Source: Parasalinivibrio latis
GTDB lineage: Bacteria; Pseudomonadota; Gammaproteobacteria; Enterobacterales; Vibrionaceae
Direction of reading: 5' to 3'
DNA length: 64,000 nt
NCBI RefSeq assembly: GCF_036825535.1
Contig: NZ_CP098812.1
Coordinates: 2,356,001 to 2,420,000 of the forward strand
Positions 8,756-17,532 of the stretch are shown here, in pieces. How positions within the stretch are numbered: position 1 is the first letter of the stretch; each line of letters starts with the position of its first letter. Below the pieces are notes generated by a model. The model did no database searches. It was not told the DNA's origin and was given only the letters and a program-made list of their open reading frames with translations. Both the position numbers and the translations under genes were made by a program.

Positions 8756-8804
8756 GTTGCTGTACATCACACCCTGAGAAAGCCCGCTGAACGCGGGTTT
8801 TTTT
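8734..8804 (+). promoter_or_regulatory. Tryptophan attenuator (mutually exclusive hairpins)
   Basis: Three alternative pairings can be read. The pause hairpin is CGCAT / ATGCG (8734-8738 with 8743-8747), starting 2 nt after the last Trp codon. The antiterminator is GCGGGCTTT (8745-8753) with AAAGCCCGC (8779-8787), nine perfect pairs. The terminator is GCCCGC (8782-8787) with GCGGGT (8793-8798) plus T-run. Antiterminator and terminator share 8782-8787, so they exclude each other. This is the classic ribosome-mediated design. Confidence 0.9.
8780..8804 (+). terminator. Attenuator terminator of the trp operon
   Basis: G+C-rich stem GCCCGC / GCGGGT with a 5-nt loop, followed by a run of seven T from 8798. 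It ends about 100 bp before the DAHP synthase start. Confidence 0.9.
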
Positions 8805-8905
8805 GTATCTGAATTTAAACAACACCTTACTCACAACGAATTTAAACACGCATTTTTGCCCGGCGACACAAAGAGCGCGGGCAGTTAAGAACAGGGACGC
8901 GCACC

Positions 8906-9919
8906 ATGATTATCGTATTAAAGCCAACCGCCACAGAACAGGATGCCAAACAGATTCTCGCCCGCATTGAAGAAGCCGGCCTGAAGCCTCTCTACATGCC
9001 GGGTGTCGAGCGCATCGTGCTCGGTGCCTTGGGTGACGAGCGCGTCCTGCAAAAACTCCACTTTGATGCCTATCCGGTGGTCGAGGAAGTCAAACCCATC
9101 CTCACCAAATACAAGATGGTCAGCCGCGAAGTACAGCCCCATGACAGCACGGTAAAAATCGGCAATGCCGCTATCGGCGGCGAGAAATTTGCCGTTATCG
9201 CAGGGCCATGCTCGGTTGAAACCGAAGAGCAGTTAATGTCCGTGGCCGAAGTGGTGAAAAAGCACGGTGCCGTCGCCCTTCGCGGAGGCGCATTCAAGCC
9301 GCGCACCAGCCCGTATGATTTTCAGGGGCTGGGTGAAGAAGGGCTGAAACTGCTCAAAAAAGCCAACACCCAACTCGGGCTGCCAACTGTTTCTGAAGTG
9401 ATGGAAGTCAGCCAGGTTGATTTGCTCGCTGAATATGTCGACTGCCTTCAGATTGGCGCCCGTAATATGCAGAATTATGGGTTGTTAAAGGCTGTGGGTG
9501 AAAGTGAAAAACCGGTCTTGTTAAAACGCGGACTTTCCGCCACTATCGAGGAGTTGTTGCTGGCTGCAGAGTACATTTACGATGCCGGCAACCCAAATAT
9601 CATCCTGTGCGAACGTGGTATCCGCACATACGAGACGGCAACACGCAACACACTCGACCTCAACGCGGTGGCTTACCTGAAACAGCGCAGCCACCTGCCG
9701 GTTCTGGTCGACCCCAGCCACGGAACCGGTGTCCGTGAACTGGTTATCCCTCTGTCCCGCGCCGCAGCTGCGGTAGGCGCAGACGGTGTGATTGTAGAAA
9801 GTCACCTCAACCCATGTGAGGCGCTGTCAGATGGCCACCAGGCCCTGACAGGCGAAATGTTCGCCCAGCTGATGCAGGAATTGAAGCCCTTTGTGGAAGC
9901 AGCAGGGAGAACGCTGTGA
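8906..9919 (+). CDS. aroF: 3-deoxy-7-phosphoheptulonate (DAHP) synthase, type I-beta
   Basis: A 337-residue enzyme joining phosphoenolpyruvate and erythrose 4-phosphate, the first step to chorismate. Residues 1-65 form the ferredoxin-like regulatory domain found in Thermotoga-type enzymes. The barrel follows with AGPCSVE, RGGAFKPRTSPYDFQG, IGARNMQNY, the metal ligand in CERGIRTYE, and DPSHGTG. This family differs from the E. coli AroF/G/H enzymes. It is the first structural gene after the Trp attenuator and overlaps trpE by 4 nt, so its expression must follow tryptophan supply. Whether the N-terminal domain binds an inhibitor cannot be seen here. Confidence 0.93.
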   Translation: MIIVLKPTATEQDAKQILARIEEAGLKPLYMPGVERIVLGALGDERVLQKLHFDAYPVVEEVKPILTKYKMVSREVQPHDSTVKIGNAAIGGEKFAVIAGPCSVETEEQLMSVAEVVKKHGAVALRGGAFKPRTSPYDFQGLGEEGLKLLKKANTQLGLPTVSEVMEVSQVDLLAEYVDCLQIGARNMQNYGLLKAVGESEKPVLLKRGLSATIEELLLAAEYIYDAGNPNIILCERGIRTYETATRNTLDLNAVAYLKQRSHLPVLVDPSHGTGVRELVIPLSRAAAAVGADGVIVESHLNPCEALSDGHQALTGEMFAQLMQELKPFVEAAGRTL

Positions 9920-11517
9920 AGAATATAAGCCTGGGACGCGGCGAGCTTGAAGTCCTTAACCTGGACGTGCCTTATGTCGCCGACCCGACCCGACTTTACC
10001 ACGATGTATGCGGTGACCGACCGCATACCCTTCTGCTTGAGTCAGCGGAGATTGACTCCAAGCAGAACCTGAAAAGCCTGATGCTGGTTGACGCGGCAGT
10101 ACGTATTATCTGCCGTGGCCGGACCGTTGAACTCCAGGCGCTGACCGGAAACGGCCAGCAGTTGTTGTCTGCTCTGGTTCCGGCGCTTTCCGGCCTGAAC
10201 TGCAAGAGCGATGCCTCAGCAGACAAAATTGTGCTGACCTTTGCCGGTGAAGACCGTGCATTGGATGAAGATGAGCGCCTTCGCCAGCCATCCCCTTTTG
10301 AGGCACTTCGCCTTGTACAGCAATCCCTGAACCTTGAAGGTCACCCTCGGGAAGCGCTGTTTATTGGTGGCCTGTTTGCCTACGACCTGGTTGCAGAATT
10401 TGAACCCCTGCCGCAGGTTGGCAGTGACCAGCGTTGTCCGGACTACCTTTTCTATGTGGCAGAAACCCTGCTTGTCGTTGACCACGAACGTGCCCGCAGT
10501 AAGTTACAGGCCACCCTGTTTGGCGGTGATGAAGCCGGAAACCACTACTATGACCTGAGCCGTCGCCTGCAGGCACTGCGCGAGCGCGCCATGTCAGATG
10601 AGCCTCTTCCCTCGGCTGAAACGGTTGAAAACATCCAGGCTGTACCGTCGGTCAGCGATGTTGATTTCTGCCAGGCAGTGGTGGATATGAAGCGGTACGT
10701 GGTAAGCGGCGATGTCTTCCAGGTAGTACCATCCCGCCGGTTTACGCTCCCTTGCCCTTCGTCTTTGCAAGCATACCGCGAGTTGAAAATTGGCAACCCC
10801 AGCCCTTACATGTTCTACCTGCACGATGCGGATTTCACCCTGTTCGGTGCATCGCCGGAAAGTGCCCTGAAATACAGCAAAGACACCAACCAAGTTGAGA
10901 TTTACCCGATAGCCGGCACCCGCCGTCGCGGCAAAAACCCGGACGGTTCTGTCAACCTGGATCTTGATGCCCGTATCGAGCTGGAACTGCGTAACGATGT
11001 AAAAGAAAACGCCGAGCACATGATGCTGGTTGACCTTGCCCGCAACGACGTTGCGCGTATCAGCGAGCCGGGTACCCGCTACGTAGCCGACCTGCTGAAA
11101 GTTGACCGCTACAGCCACGTGATGCACCTGGTTTCCCGCGTTGTCGGCCAGCTTCGCAATGATCTTGATGCCCTGCACGCTTACCAGGCTTGCATGAACA
11201 TGGGCACCCTGACCGGCGCGCCGAAGATCCGTGCCATGCAGCTTATCCGGGAATTCGAGCAACAGCGCCGAGGCAGCTATGGCGGCGCGGTGGGCTACCT
11301 GACCGGCAAAGGCGATATGGATACCTGTATCGTTATCCGCTCTGCCTACGTTGAAGACGGTGTGGCGCAGGTCCAGGCCGGTGCCGGTGTGGTCTTTGAC
11401 TCTGACCCACAGGCGGAAGCTGACGAAACCCGCGGCAAGGCACAGGCCGTTATCACAGCCATAACCCGCGCACATTCCGGCTCAACCCCATCCGAACAGC
11501 AGGGAGGCCGGTCATGA
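9916..11517 (+). CDS. trpE: Anthranilate synthase component I
   Basis: A 533-residue enzyme making anthranilate from chorismate with ammonia delivered by TrpG. The Trp feedback site motif LLESAEIDSK is at about residues 36-45. The C-terminal chorismate domain has TLTGAPKIRAM, GRGSYGGAVGY-like RRGSYGGAVGY, and GAGVVFDSDPQAEADET. Start is GTG at 9916, inside the GTGA overlap with the preceding stop, so translation is coupled. It overlaps trpG by 4 nt. Length and motifs are those of a complete, feedback-sensitive enzyme. Confidence 0.95.
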   Translation: MKNISLGRGELEVLNLDVPYVADPTRLYHDVCGDRPHTLLLESAEIDSKQNLKSLMLVDAAVRIICRGRTVELQALTGNGQQLLSALVPALSGLNCKSDASADKIVLTFAGEDRALDEDERLRQPSPFEALRLVQQSLNLEGHPREALFIGGLFAYDLVAEFEPLPQVGSDQRCPDYLFYVAETLLVVDHERARSKLQATLFGGDEAGNHYYDLSRRLQALRERAMSDEPLPSAETVENIQAVPSVSDVDFCQAVVDMKRYVVSGDVFQVVPSRRFTLPCPSSLQAYRELKIGNPSPYMFYLHDADFTLFGASPESALKYSKDTNQVEIYPIAGTRRRGKNPDGSVNLDLDARIELELRNDVKENAEHMMLVDLARNDVARISEPGTRYVADLLKVDRYSHVMHLVSRVVGQLRNDLDALHAYQACMNMGTLTGAPKIRAMQLIREFEQQRRGSYGGAVGYLTGKGDMDTCIVIRSAYVEDGVAQVQAGAGVVFDSDPQAEADETRGKAQAVITAITRAHSGSTPSEQQGGRS

Positions 11518-12131
11518 ACGCTCAAATCGTCCTTATCGACAATTTCGATTCATTTACCTACAACCTGGTCGACCAATTCCGTTCACTGGGTTACCCGGTC
11601 ACCATCTACCGCAACAGCATCGATGCCGACGCCATTGTGGAAGCTATCAGCAAACTGGCAAACCCGGTTGTGGTGCTGTCACCCGGCCCGGGTGCGCCGT
11701 CAGACGCAGGCTGCATGCCCGCTCTTATCCAAAAGCTGAAAGGAAAAGTGCCAATGCTTGGGATTTGCCTGGGTCATCAGGCGCTGGTTGAAGCTTATGG
11801 TGGTGTCGTCGCCGGTGCCGGGGAAATCGTCCACGGCAAGTCCTCCCAAATGTCACTCGGGGAAGGCGAAAACCGCCACGAGGTGTTTGCCGGACTGCCC
11901 AACCCACTTTGTATTGCGCGCTACCACTCGCTGGTTGCTACCAAAGTCACCGACGAGCTGGATGTCATCGCGGATGTCCACGGCCTGGCAATGGCTGTCG
12001 TGAACAACAGCGACAGAGTGGTCGGCTACCAGTTCCACCCGGAATCCATCCTCACCACACACGGCGCAGACCTGTTGGTGAATACCATTGACTGGATTTT
12101 AAAAACGGGCACTGGGAAAAGCGGGTCCTAG
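11514..12131 (+). CDS. trpG: Anthranilate synthase component II (glutamine amidotransferase)
   Basis: A 205-residue class I amidotransferase supplying ammonia to TrpE. The nucleophile is C85 in LGICLGHQA, and the catalytic His-Glu pair is in YQFHPES near the C-terminus. It stands alone, not fused to trpD as in E. coli. ATGA overlap with trpE couples their translation. A 104-bp spacer with repeats separates it from trpD; its last codons run into that repeat tract. Confidence 0.95.
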   Translation: MNAQIVLIDNFDSFTYNLVDQFRSLGYPVTIYRNSIDADAIVEAISKLANPVVVLSPGPGAPSDAGCMPALIQKLKGKVPMLGICLGHQALVEAYGGVVAGAGEIVHGKSSQMSLGEGENRHEVFAGLPNPLCIARYHSLVATKVTDELDVIADVHGLAMAVVNNSDRVVGYQFHPESILTTHGADLLVNTIDWILKTGTGKSGS

Positions 12132-12210
12132 GGTCTAGGAAGATCAGAAGCTTACAAAACCAAAGAATTCAGACGAATACCCAGGTCCAAGGGCCGAGTT
12201 ACCCAGGACC
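12123..12210. repeat. trpG-trpD spacer with CCTAGG/CCCAGG-type repeats
   Basis: GGGTCCTAGGGTCTAGGA (12123-12140) overlaps the end of trpG. ACCCAGGTCC (about 12178-12188) and ACCCAGGACC (12201-12210) follow, framing AAGGGCC. GGTCCTAGG can pair with CCAGGACC with one bulge, folding the spacer into a large loop just before the trpD ribosome site. This is the only long gap in an otherwise tightly packed operon. Confidence 0.55.
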
Positions 12211-12235
12211 GAAAGAAATACGGAAGGAGTACAAC

Positions 12236-13234
12236 ATGGATGCTATCTTCAACACACTTTATAACGGGCAGTCACTCGACAAGGCGCAGAGCCACGAACT
12301 GTTCGATACCATTATCAAAGGCGAGCTGGATCCTATCTTGCTGGCAGCAGCCCTGACAGCACTGAAACTCAAGGGCGAAACGCCGGATGAAATTGCGGGA
12401 GCAGCGGAAGCCTTGTTGGCAAACGCCAACCCGTTCCCGACGCCGGATTACGACTTCGCTGATATTGTTGGCACCGGTGGCGACGGCCACAACACTATCA
12501 ATATCTCTACCACTGCCGCCTTTGTTGCCGCCGCCTGTGGCGTGAAGGTCGCTAAACACGGTAACCGCGGTGTGTCGAGCAAGTCCGGCTCTTCCGACTT
12601 GCTGGCAGCATTCGGTATTGATCTCGCCATGAAACCGGAAACTGCCCGTGGTGCGCTGGATGACCTCGGTGTCTGCTTCCTGTTCGCCCCCCAGTACCAC
12701 AGCGGTGTCCGCCACGCGATGCCGGTTCGTCAGACCATGAAAACCCGCACCCTCTTTAACGTTCTTGGCCCGCTGATTAACCCGGCGCGTCCGAAAATTG
12801 AGCTGATGGGAGTCTACGACCCTGCACTGATCCGCCCGATTGCAGAAACCATGGTTTCAATGGGCATGAAACGCGCTGCGGTTGTTCACGGCAGCGGCCT
12901 AGACGAAGTGGCTATCCACGGCACGACGCAGGTTGCTGAAATCCGCGATGGTAAAATTGAAGAATATACGCTTTCCCCGGAAGACTTCGGGTTGGAAAGC
13001 CACCCGCTTGAAGCCATCAAGGGTGGCGATCCCGAAGAGAACCGCGACATCATTACCAAGATCCTGCAAGGCAATGGCGAACGCGCCCACACTGCCGCAG
13101 TAGCTGCCAATGTTGCGCTGCTGCTTCGCCTGTTCGGGCAGGAAGATCTCAAGCAAAACACCCAACAGGCATTGGATGTGATGGCAAGTGGTAAACCGTA
13201 TTCGCTGGTCGAAGCACTGGCAGCACGAGGTTAA
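12236..13234 (+). CDS. trpD: Anthranilate phosphoribosyltransferase
   Basis: A 332-residue enzyme transferring phosphoribosyl from PRPP to anthranilate. The PRPP-binding loop GTGGDGHNTINIST is at about residues 79-92, and KHGNRGVSSKSGSSD follows at about 106-120. The helical N-terminal domain (about 1-65) and the length are standard. GGAAGGAG precedes ATG 12236. It ends 2 nt before trpCF. Not fused to an amidotransferase domain, in contrast to E. coli. Confidence 0.95.
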   Translation: MDAIFNTLYNGQSLDKAQSHELFDTIIKGELDPILLAAALTALKLKGETPDEIAGAAEALLANANPFPTPDYDFADIVGTGGDGHNTINISTTAAFVAAACGVKVAKHGNRGVSSKSGSSDLLAAFGIDLAMKPETARGALDDLGVCFLFAPQYHSGVRHAMPVRQTMKTRTLFNVLGPLINPARPKIELMGVYDPALIRPIAETMVSMGMKRAAVVHGSGLDEVAIHGTTQVAEIRDGKIEEYTLSPEDFGLESHPLEAIKGGDPEENRDIITKILQGNGERAHTAAVAANVALLLRLFGQEDLKQNTQQALDVMASGKPYSLVEALAARG

Positions 13235-13236
13235 AC

Positions 13237-14622
13237 ATGGAAACCGTACTGGCAAAAATCGTTGCAGACAAACGTATCTGGGTTGAGGCCCGGAAACAGG
13301 CTCAACCGACTGAAACTTTTGCAGCATCACTGGTTCCGTCTGACCGCAGCTTTTACGACGCGCTGGCTGGGGAGCAACCCAACGGTGGCCGCACTGCTTT
13401 CATTCTGGAATGCAAAAAAGCCTCGCCATCAAAAGGGCTTATCCGGGATGACTTCAACCTCGACTACATTGCCGGGGTTTATGGCAAACATGCCAGCGCC
13501 ATTTCTGTACTGACCGACGAAAAATATTTCCAGGGCAACTTTGATTTCCTGCCGCAGGTTCGCAGCCAGGTCCCCTGCCCGGTTTTGTGTAAAGACTTTA
13601 TGGTCGATACCTACCAAGTAAAGCTCGCCCGCCATTACGGCGCTGATGCCATCCTTTTGATGCTGTCAGTCCTGAACGATGACGAATACCGCGAGCTGGC
13701 AGCAGAAGCGGCAAAGTATGACCTTGGCATCCTGACCGAAGTCAGCAATGAGGAAGAACTGCACCGAGCGGTGGCGCTTGGCGCCAGGGTAGTCGGTATT
13801 AACAACCGTAACCTTCGCGATCTGAGCATCGACCTTGACCGTACCAAAGCACTGGCACCCAAACTGCCAGGAGGTACCGTGGTGATTTCGGAATCCGGTA
13901 TCTATACCCACCAGCAAGTCCGTGACCTTGCCAACTATGCCAAGGGCTTCCTGATTGGCAGTTCCCTGATGGCGGAGGACGATCTGGAACTTGCAGTACG
14001 CGGCGTGTTATATGGGCAAAACAAGGTATGTGGCCTGACACGCGCAGAAGATGCCAAAGCCGTTTACGACGCCAACGCTGTGTACGGCGGGTTGATTTTC
14101 GTCGAAGCCTCCCCGCGGTATGTCGATGAGGCAAAGGCAAAAGCCGTCATCGAGGGTGCGCCACTACGCTATGTTGGTGTGTTCCGCAACCAGCCCGCAG
14201 ATAGCGTCGCAGGCATCGCATCCCGGCTTGGCCTTGCAGCAGTCCAGCTTCACGGCGACGAAAACGACGCCTATATCAATGAACTCAGGCCGTTGCTGCC
14301 GGAAGCCTGCCAAATCTGGAAAGCCCATGGCGTCAGTAACAGTGCGCCAGAGCTGGACAAATTCAGCGCCGACCGCCATTTGGTCGACAGCAAGGTCGGG
14401 GCGCAGAGCGGCGGGACGGGCCAGACATTCGATTGGTCGCTGCTCAGTGATGACGCCCGCAGTAATGTGATGTTGGCCGGTGGCCTGTCACCTGAAAATG
14501 CCGGTGAGGCATCCAGCCTTGGCTGTATTGGGCTCGATTTCAACTCCGGGGTGGAAAGCGCGCCGGGTGTTAAAGATTCACACAAGATTCAGGCTGCAAT
14601 GGCTGCAGTCCGCGATTATTAA
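13237..14622 (+). CDS. trpCF: Bifunctional indole-3-glycerol-phosphate synthase / phosphoribosylanthranilate isomerase
   Basis: A 461-residue fusion performing two consecutive steps. Residues about 1-255 are the synthase barrel: FILECKKASPSKGLI carries the catalytic Glu/Lys, with LCKDFMVD, GINNRNLRDL and VISESGI. Residues about 256-461 are the isomerase barrel: KVCGLTRAEDAK with catalytic Cys, AAVQLHGDE, and GLDFNSGVES. The fused arrangement is characteristic of enterics, Vibrio and relatives. It ends 9 nt before trpB. Confidence 0.95.
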   Translation: METVLAKIVADKRIWVEARKQAQPTETFAASLVPSDRSFYDALAGEQPNGGRTAFILECKKASPSKGLIRDDFNLDYIAGVYGKHASAISVLTDEKYFQGNFDFLPQVRSQVPCPVLCKDFMVDTYQVKLARHYGADAILLMLSVLNDDEYRELAAEAAKYDLGILTEVSNEEELHRAVALGARVVGINNRNLRDLSIDLDRTKALAPKLPGGTVVISESGIYTHQQVRDLANYAKGFLIGSSLMAEDDLELAVRGVLYGQNKVCGLTRAEDAKAVYDANAVYGGLIFVEASPRYVDEAKAKAVIEGAPLRYVGVFRNQPADSVAGIASRLGLAAVQLHGDENDAYINELRPLLPEACQIWKAHGVSNSAPELDKFSADRHLVDSKVGAQSGGTGQTFDWSLLSDDARSNVMLAGGLSPENAGEASSLGCIGLDFNSGVESAPGVKDSHKIQAAMAAVRDY

Positions 14623-14631
14623 GGGAAGAAA

Positions 14632-15822
14632 ATGAGTAAGTTAGACCCCTATTTCGGCGAGTATGGCGGGCAGTTTGTCCCGCAGATTCTGGTCCCGGCG
14701 CTCGACCAACTGGAAGACGCCTTTATCGAAGCGCAGGAAGATCCGGCATTCAAAAAAGAGTTTATGGAACTGCTGACAGAATATGCCGGCCGTCCGACTG
14801 CGTTAACCCTTTGTCAGAACCTGACCAAGGGCACCAAAACCAAGCTCTACCTCAAGCGTGAAGACCTGCTCCACGGTGGCGCGCACAAGACCAACCAGGT
14901 ACTTGGCCAGGCGCTGCTTGCCAAGCGGATGGGCAAAAATGAAATCATCGCTGAAACCGGCGCCGGGCAGCATGGCGTGGCAACCGCCCTTGCCTGTGCC
15001 TTGCTCGACCTGAAATGCCGCGTTTACATGGGTGCCAAAGACGTTGAACGCCAGAGCCCGAACGTATTCCGCATGCGCCTGATGGGTGCTGAGGTGATTC
15101 CAGTGCACTCCGGTTCTGCCACCCTGAAAGATGCCTGCAATGAAGCCCTGCGCGACTGGACCGGCAGTTATGACCGCGCCCACTATTTGCTGGGTACTGC
15201 CGCCGGGCCTCACCCGTTCCCGACCATTGTGCGTGAATTCCAGCGAATTATCGGCGAAGAAACCAAACGCCAGATCCAGGAAAAAGAAGGCCGCCTGCCG
15301 GATGCCGTTATCGCCTGTGTCGGCGGCGGTTCAAACGCCATTGGCATGTTTGCTGACTTTATTGATGACACCGATGTTGACCTTATCGGCGTTGAGCCAG
15401 CCGGGCTGGGTATCGACACCGATCAACACGGCGCACCGCTCAAGCACGGTAAAACCGGTATTTTCTTCGGGATGAAAGCCCCGCTGATGCAGGATACCTT
15501 CGGTCAGGTGGAAGAATCCTACTCGGTTTCCGCTGGTCTGGACTTTCCGTCTGTCGGCCCGCAGCACGCCCACCTGAACGCAACCGGCCGCGCACAATAT
15601 GGTGCCATTACTGACGACGAAGCGCTGGATGCTTTCCAGGATCTCGCCCGCCACGAAGGCATTATCCCGGCATTGGAGTCTGCCCACGCACTGGCTTACG
15701 CCCTGAAGATGGCAAAAGAGAACCCGGAAAAAGAGCAATTGCTGGTGGTAAACCTGTCTGGCCGCGGTGACAAGGATATCTTCACCGTCCACGATATTCT
15801 GAAAGACAAAGGAGTGATCTGA
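14632..15822 (+). CDS. trpB: Tryptophan synthase beta chain
   Basis: A 396-residue PLP enzyme joining indole to serine. The PLP lysine is K86 in LHGGAHKTNQVLG, and the glycine-rich phosphate cup is CVGGGSNAIGMF. ETGAGQHGVATA is the substrate-binding loop. It forms the alpha2-beta2 complex with TrpA, encoded immediately downstream with a one-base overlap (TGATG). Confidence 0.96.
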   Translation: MSKLDPYFGEYGGQFVPQILVPALDQLEDAFIEAQEDPAFKKEFMELLTEYAGRPTALTLCQNLTKGTKTKLYLKREDLLHGGAHKTNQVLGQALLAKRMGKNEIIAETGAGQHGVATALACALLDLKCRVYMGAKDVERQSPNVFRMRLMGAEVIPVHSGSATLKDACNEALRDWTGSYDRAHYLLGTAAGPHPFPTIVREFQRIIGEETKRQIQEKEGRLPDAVIACVGGGSNAIGMFADFIDDTDVDLIGVEPAGLGIDTDQHGAPLKHGKTGIFFGMKAPLMQDTFGQVEESYSVSAGLDFPSVGPQHAHLNATGRAQYGAITDDEALDAFQDLARHEGIIPALESAHALAYALKMAKENPEKEQLLVVNLSGRGDKDIFTVHDILKDKGVI

Positions 15823-16640
15823 TGGCTGCCTTCTCTCAACGTTATGAGGCAATGTTCGAGCGCCTGGATGCCAAAGGTGAAGGTGCATTCGTCCCGTTTG
15901 TCACCATCGGCGATCCAAACCCTGAATTGTCCCTGCAAATCATCAATACATTGGTAGAAAACGGCGCGGATGCCCTGGAACTTGGCTTCCCGTTTTCTGA
16001 CCCCCTTGCAGACGGCCCGACCATACAGGGAGCCAACCTGCGTTCGCTTCACAGCGGCACGACACCAGATACTTGCTTTGATATTCTCGCCAAGGTACGC
16101 GAAGCCTACCCGGATATCCCTGTTGGTCTGCTTATTTACGCGAACCTGGTTTATGCCCGTGGCATCGATGATTTCTTCTCCCGCTGCGCCGGAGCCGGTG
16201 TGGATTCCGTGCTGATTGCCGATGTGCCAATCGGTGAGTCAAAAGCGTTCCGCGATGCCGCCTGTGCACATGGCATTCACTCTATCTATATCGCCCCGCC
16301 AAATGCCAATGAAGAAACCATGAAAGCCATCGCCGAAAACGGCAGCGGCTACACCTACCTGGTTTCACGTGCAGGCGTCACTGGTGCAGAAACCAAAGCC
16401 GGTAAACCTATCGGCGACCTGCTGGAAGGCCTTAAAAAATACAATGCCCCTCGCCCACTTCTCGGCTTTGGTATTTCTGAACCGTCACAGGTTAGGGAAG
16501 CCATACAATCTGGCGCAGCAGGCGCTATCTCCGGCTCTGCCGTGGTGAAAATCATCGAGCAGAATAGCGAACAACCTGAGGTCATGCTGAAGAAGCTTGG
16601 GAAGTTTGTTGAAGGGATGAAAGGCGGGAGTGTGCGTTAA
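15822..16640 (+). CDS. trpA: Tryptophan synthase alpha chain
   Basis: A 272-residue barrel that cleaves indole-3-glycerol phosphate to indole, passed to TrpB by the internal tunnel. Catalytic residues are E53 and D64 in ALELGFPFSDPLADGP. FVPFVTIGDP and the phosphate site GFGISEPSQV near the C-terminus are typical. Last gene of the operon, followed by a terminator hairpin. Confidence 0.96.
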   Translation: MAAFSQRYEAMFERLDAKGEGAFVPFVTIGDPNPELSLQIINTLVENGADALELGFPFSDPLADGPTIQGANLRSLHSGTTPDTCFDILAKVREAYPDIPVGLLIYANLVYARGIDDFFSRCAGAGVDSVLIADVPIGESKAFRDAACAHGIHSIYIAPPNANEETMKAIAENGSGYTYLVSRAGVTGAETKAGKPIGDLLEGLKKYNAPRPLLGFGISEPSQVREAIQSGAAGAISGSAVVKIIEQNSEQPEVMLKKLGKFVEGMKGGSVR

Positions 16641-16670
16641 ACGATATTCAATTTATTTTCTATTATTTCC

Positions 16671-16695
16671 AGCCGTTCAATTGAGCGGCTTTTAA
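16671..16695 (+). terminator. trp operon terminator
   Basis: Stem AGCCG with CGGCT, extended by TTCA/TGAG-type pairs, followed by TTTTAATTTATT. It starts 30 bp after the trpA stop. Confidence 0.75.
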
Positions 16696-16819
16696 TTTAT
16701 TGTTCACTTATCAATTGCATACATAGAAACCCGGATATTATCATGGTAATAGTCTTTATTTTAGATATGCAACATTGTTGGCATTAAAATTAAGTAACCA
16801 TTTAAAATGAGGAGTTGAA

Positions 16820-17083
16820 TTGGATATGCTTCTATATTCAATGATTCTCACAGCCATTATATTCGCTTTTTTCTTCAATGCGATTCAGGTCATAATCTCC
16901 ATCAACAAGTTGATCGCAAAACTACCTACATTTGGTCTCGTGGCATTAATCGTTGCTACAATTGTATTGTTACTAAAATATCAACGTTTCGATGTGATTG
17001 ATTTTTACCGTCGTATGGTAATCAGATACTTTGTGCGCAACTTGTTAATACTTCCCATTGCATATTTTTTAACTACACAGTAG
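16820..17083 (+). CDS. Small membrane protein of unknown function
   Basis: An 87-residue protein with two hydrophobic segments, about residues 3-28 and 40-52, and a further hydrophobic C-terminal stretch (about 73-85). Basic residues lie between them (YRRMVIRYFVR). GAGGAG ends 5 nt before a TTG at 16820 and 11 nt before an ATG at 16826, so the TTG start is favoured. I recognise no family. It stands alone after the trp terminator, and local base composition is clearly more AT-rich than in the trp genes. Real coding is likely but not certain. Confidence 0.55.
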   Translation: MDMLLYSMILTAIIFAFFFNAIQVIISINKLIAKLPTFGLVALIVATIVLLLKYQRFDVIDFYRRMVIRYFVRNLLILPIAYFLTTQ

Positions 17084-17172
17084 ATAAATATAATAAGCTT
17101 GCCATTTCAAACCACGATGTTCCCTTCCAAGAATAATGCTATTCTCGTTTTACAGTACATAGTTATGTAATG

Positions 17173-17200
17173 ACGACTTCACACCTGAGAAGTCGTTTAG
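17173..17200 (+). terminator. Hairpin, possible terminator of the small membrane protein gene
   Basis: Perfect 8-bp stem ACGACTTC / GAAGTCGT with an 8-nt loop. The following T tract is short (TTTAG), so termination strength is doubtful. Confidence 0.5.
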
Positions 17201-17301
17201 TATTAATTAATCAGCATGTTATCAAGAGAATTTCAGTACTACTACACTCTCACTATTTGTAGCAGTCATATCCGATATTTTCATATTCGCCATAATCGAA
17301 T

Positions 17302-17346
17302 ATGGCACAGCACTTATTAGTTGATATACATACAATTGCCGTTATA
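17302..17346 (+). repeat. Left copy of direct repeat flanking the methyltransferase gene
   Basis: Begins ATGGCACAGCAC and continues ATTAGTT, then a diverged part ending in CCGTT. The same block recurs at 18202, exactly 900 bp away. About three quarters of the positions agree over 45 bp. Confidence 0.6.
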
Positions 17347-17532
17347 CCCAGCCTGATGTGGTGATGTATTTGATCTTGATGTTACAACAGCATGGCTACC
17401 CATGGTTTCTTGTGTTGTATCATGGGTAAAACTGAGAAGATATTGTTAGTTTGAGATACTCGCTATGTGAAGCTTCTTTCTTGCGGATCGAACCATACTT
17501 CTTAACTCTCCAAATAATAGGGCCTAGTCGAC

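Larger units (their letters stand above)
17084..17532. other. AT-rich intergenic region before the methyltransferase gene
   Basis: No plausible gene. Contents seen: the hairpin at 17173-17196, a perfect inverted repeat CATATTCG / CGAATATG (17282-17289, 17297-17304), and the left copy of a repeat that recurs 900 bp downstream. Both listed separately where relevant. Confidence 0.5.

Noticed and set aside
10594..11475. 293-codon reverse frame opposite trpE
   Set aside because: Antisense shadow of a highly conserved gene with high third-position G+C.
17303..17320. TGGCAC in the repeat, considered as a sigma-54 -24 box
   Set aside because: No GC at the required 10-nt spacing in either copy.
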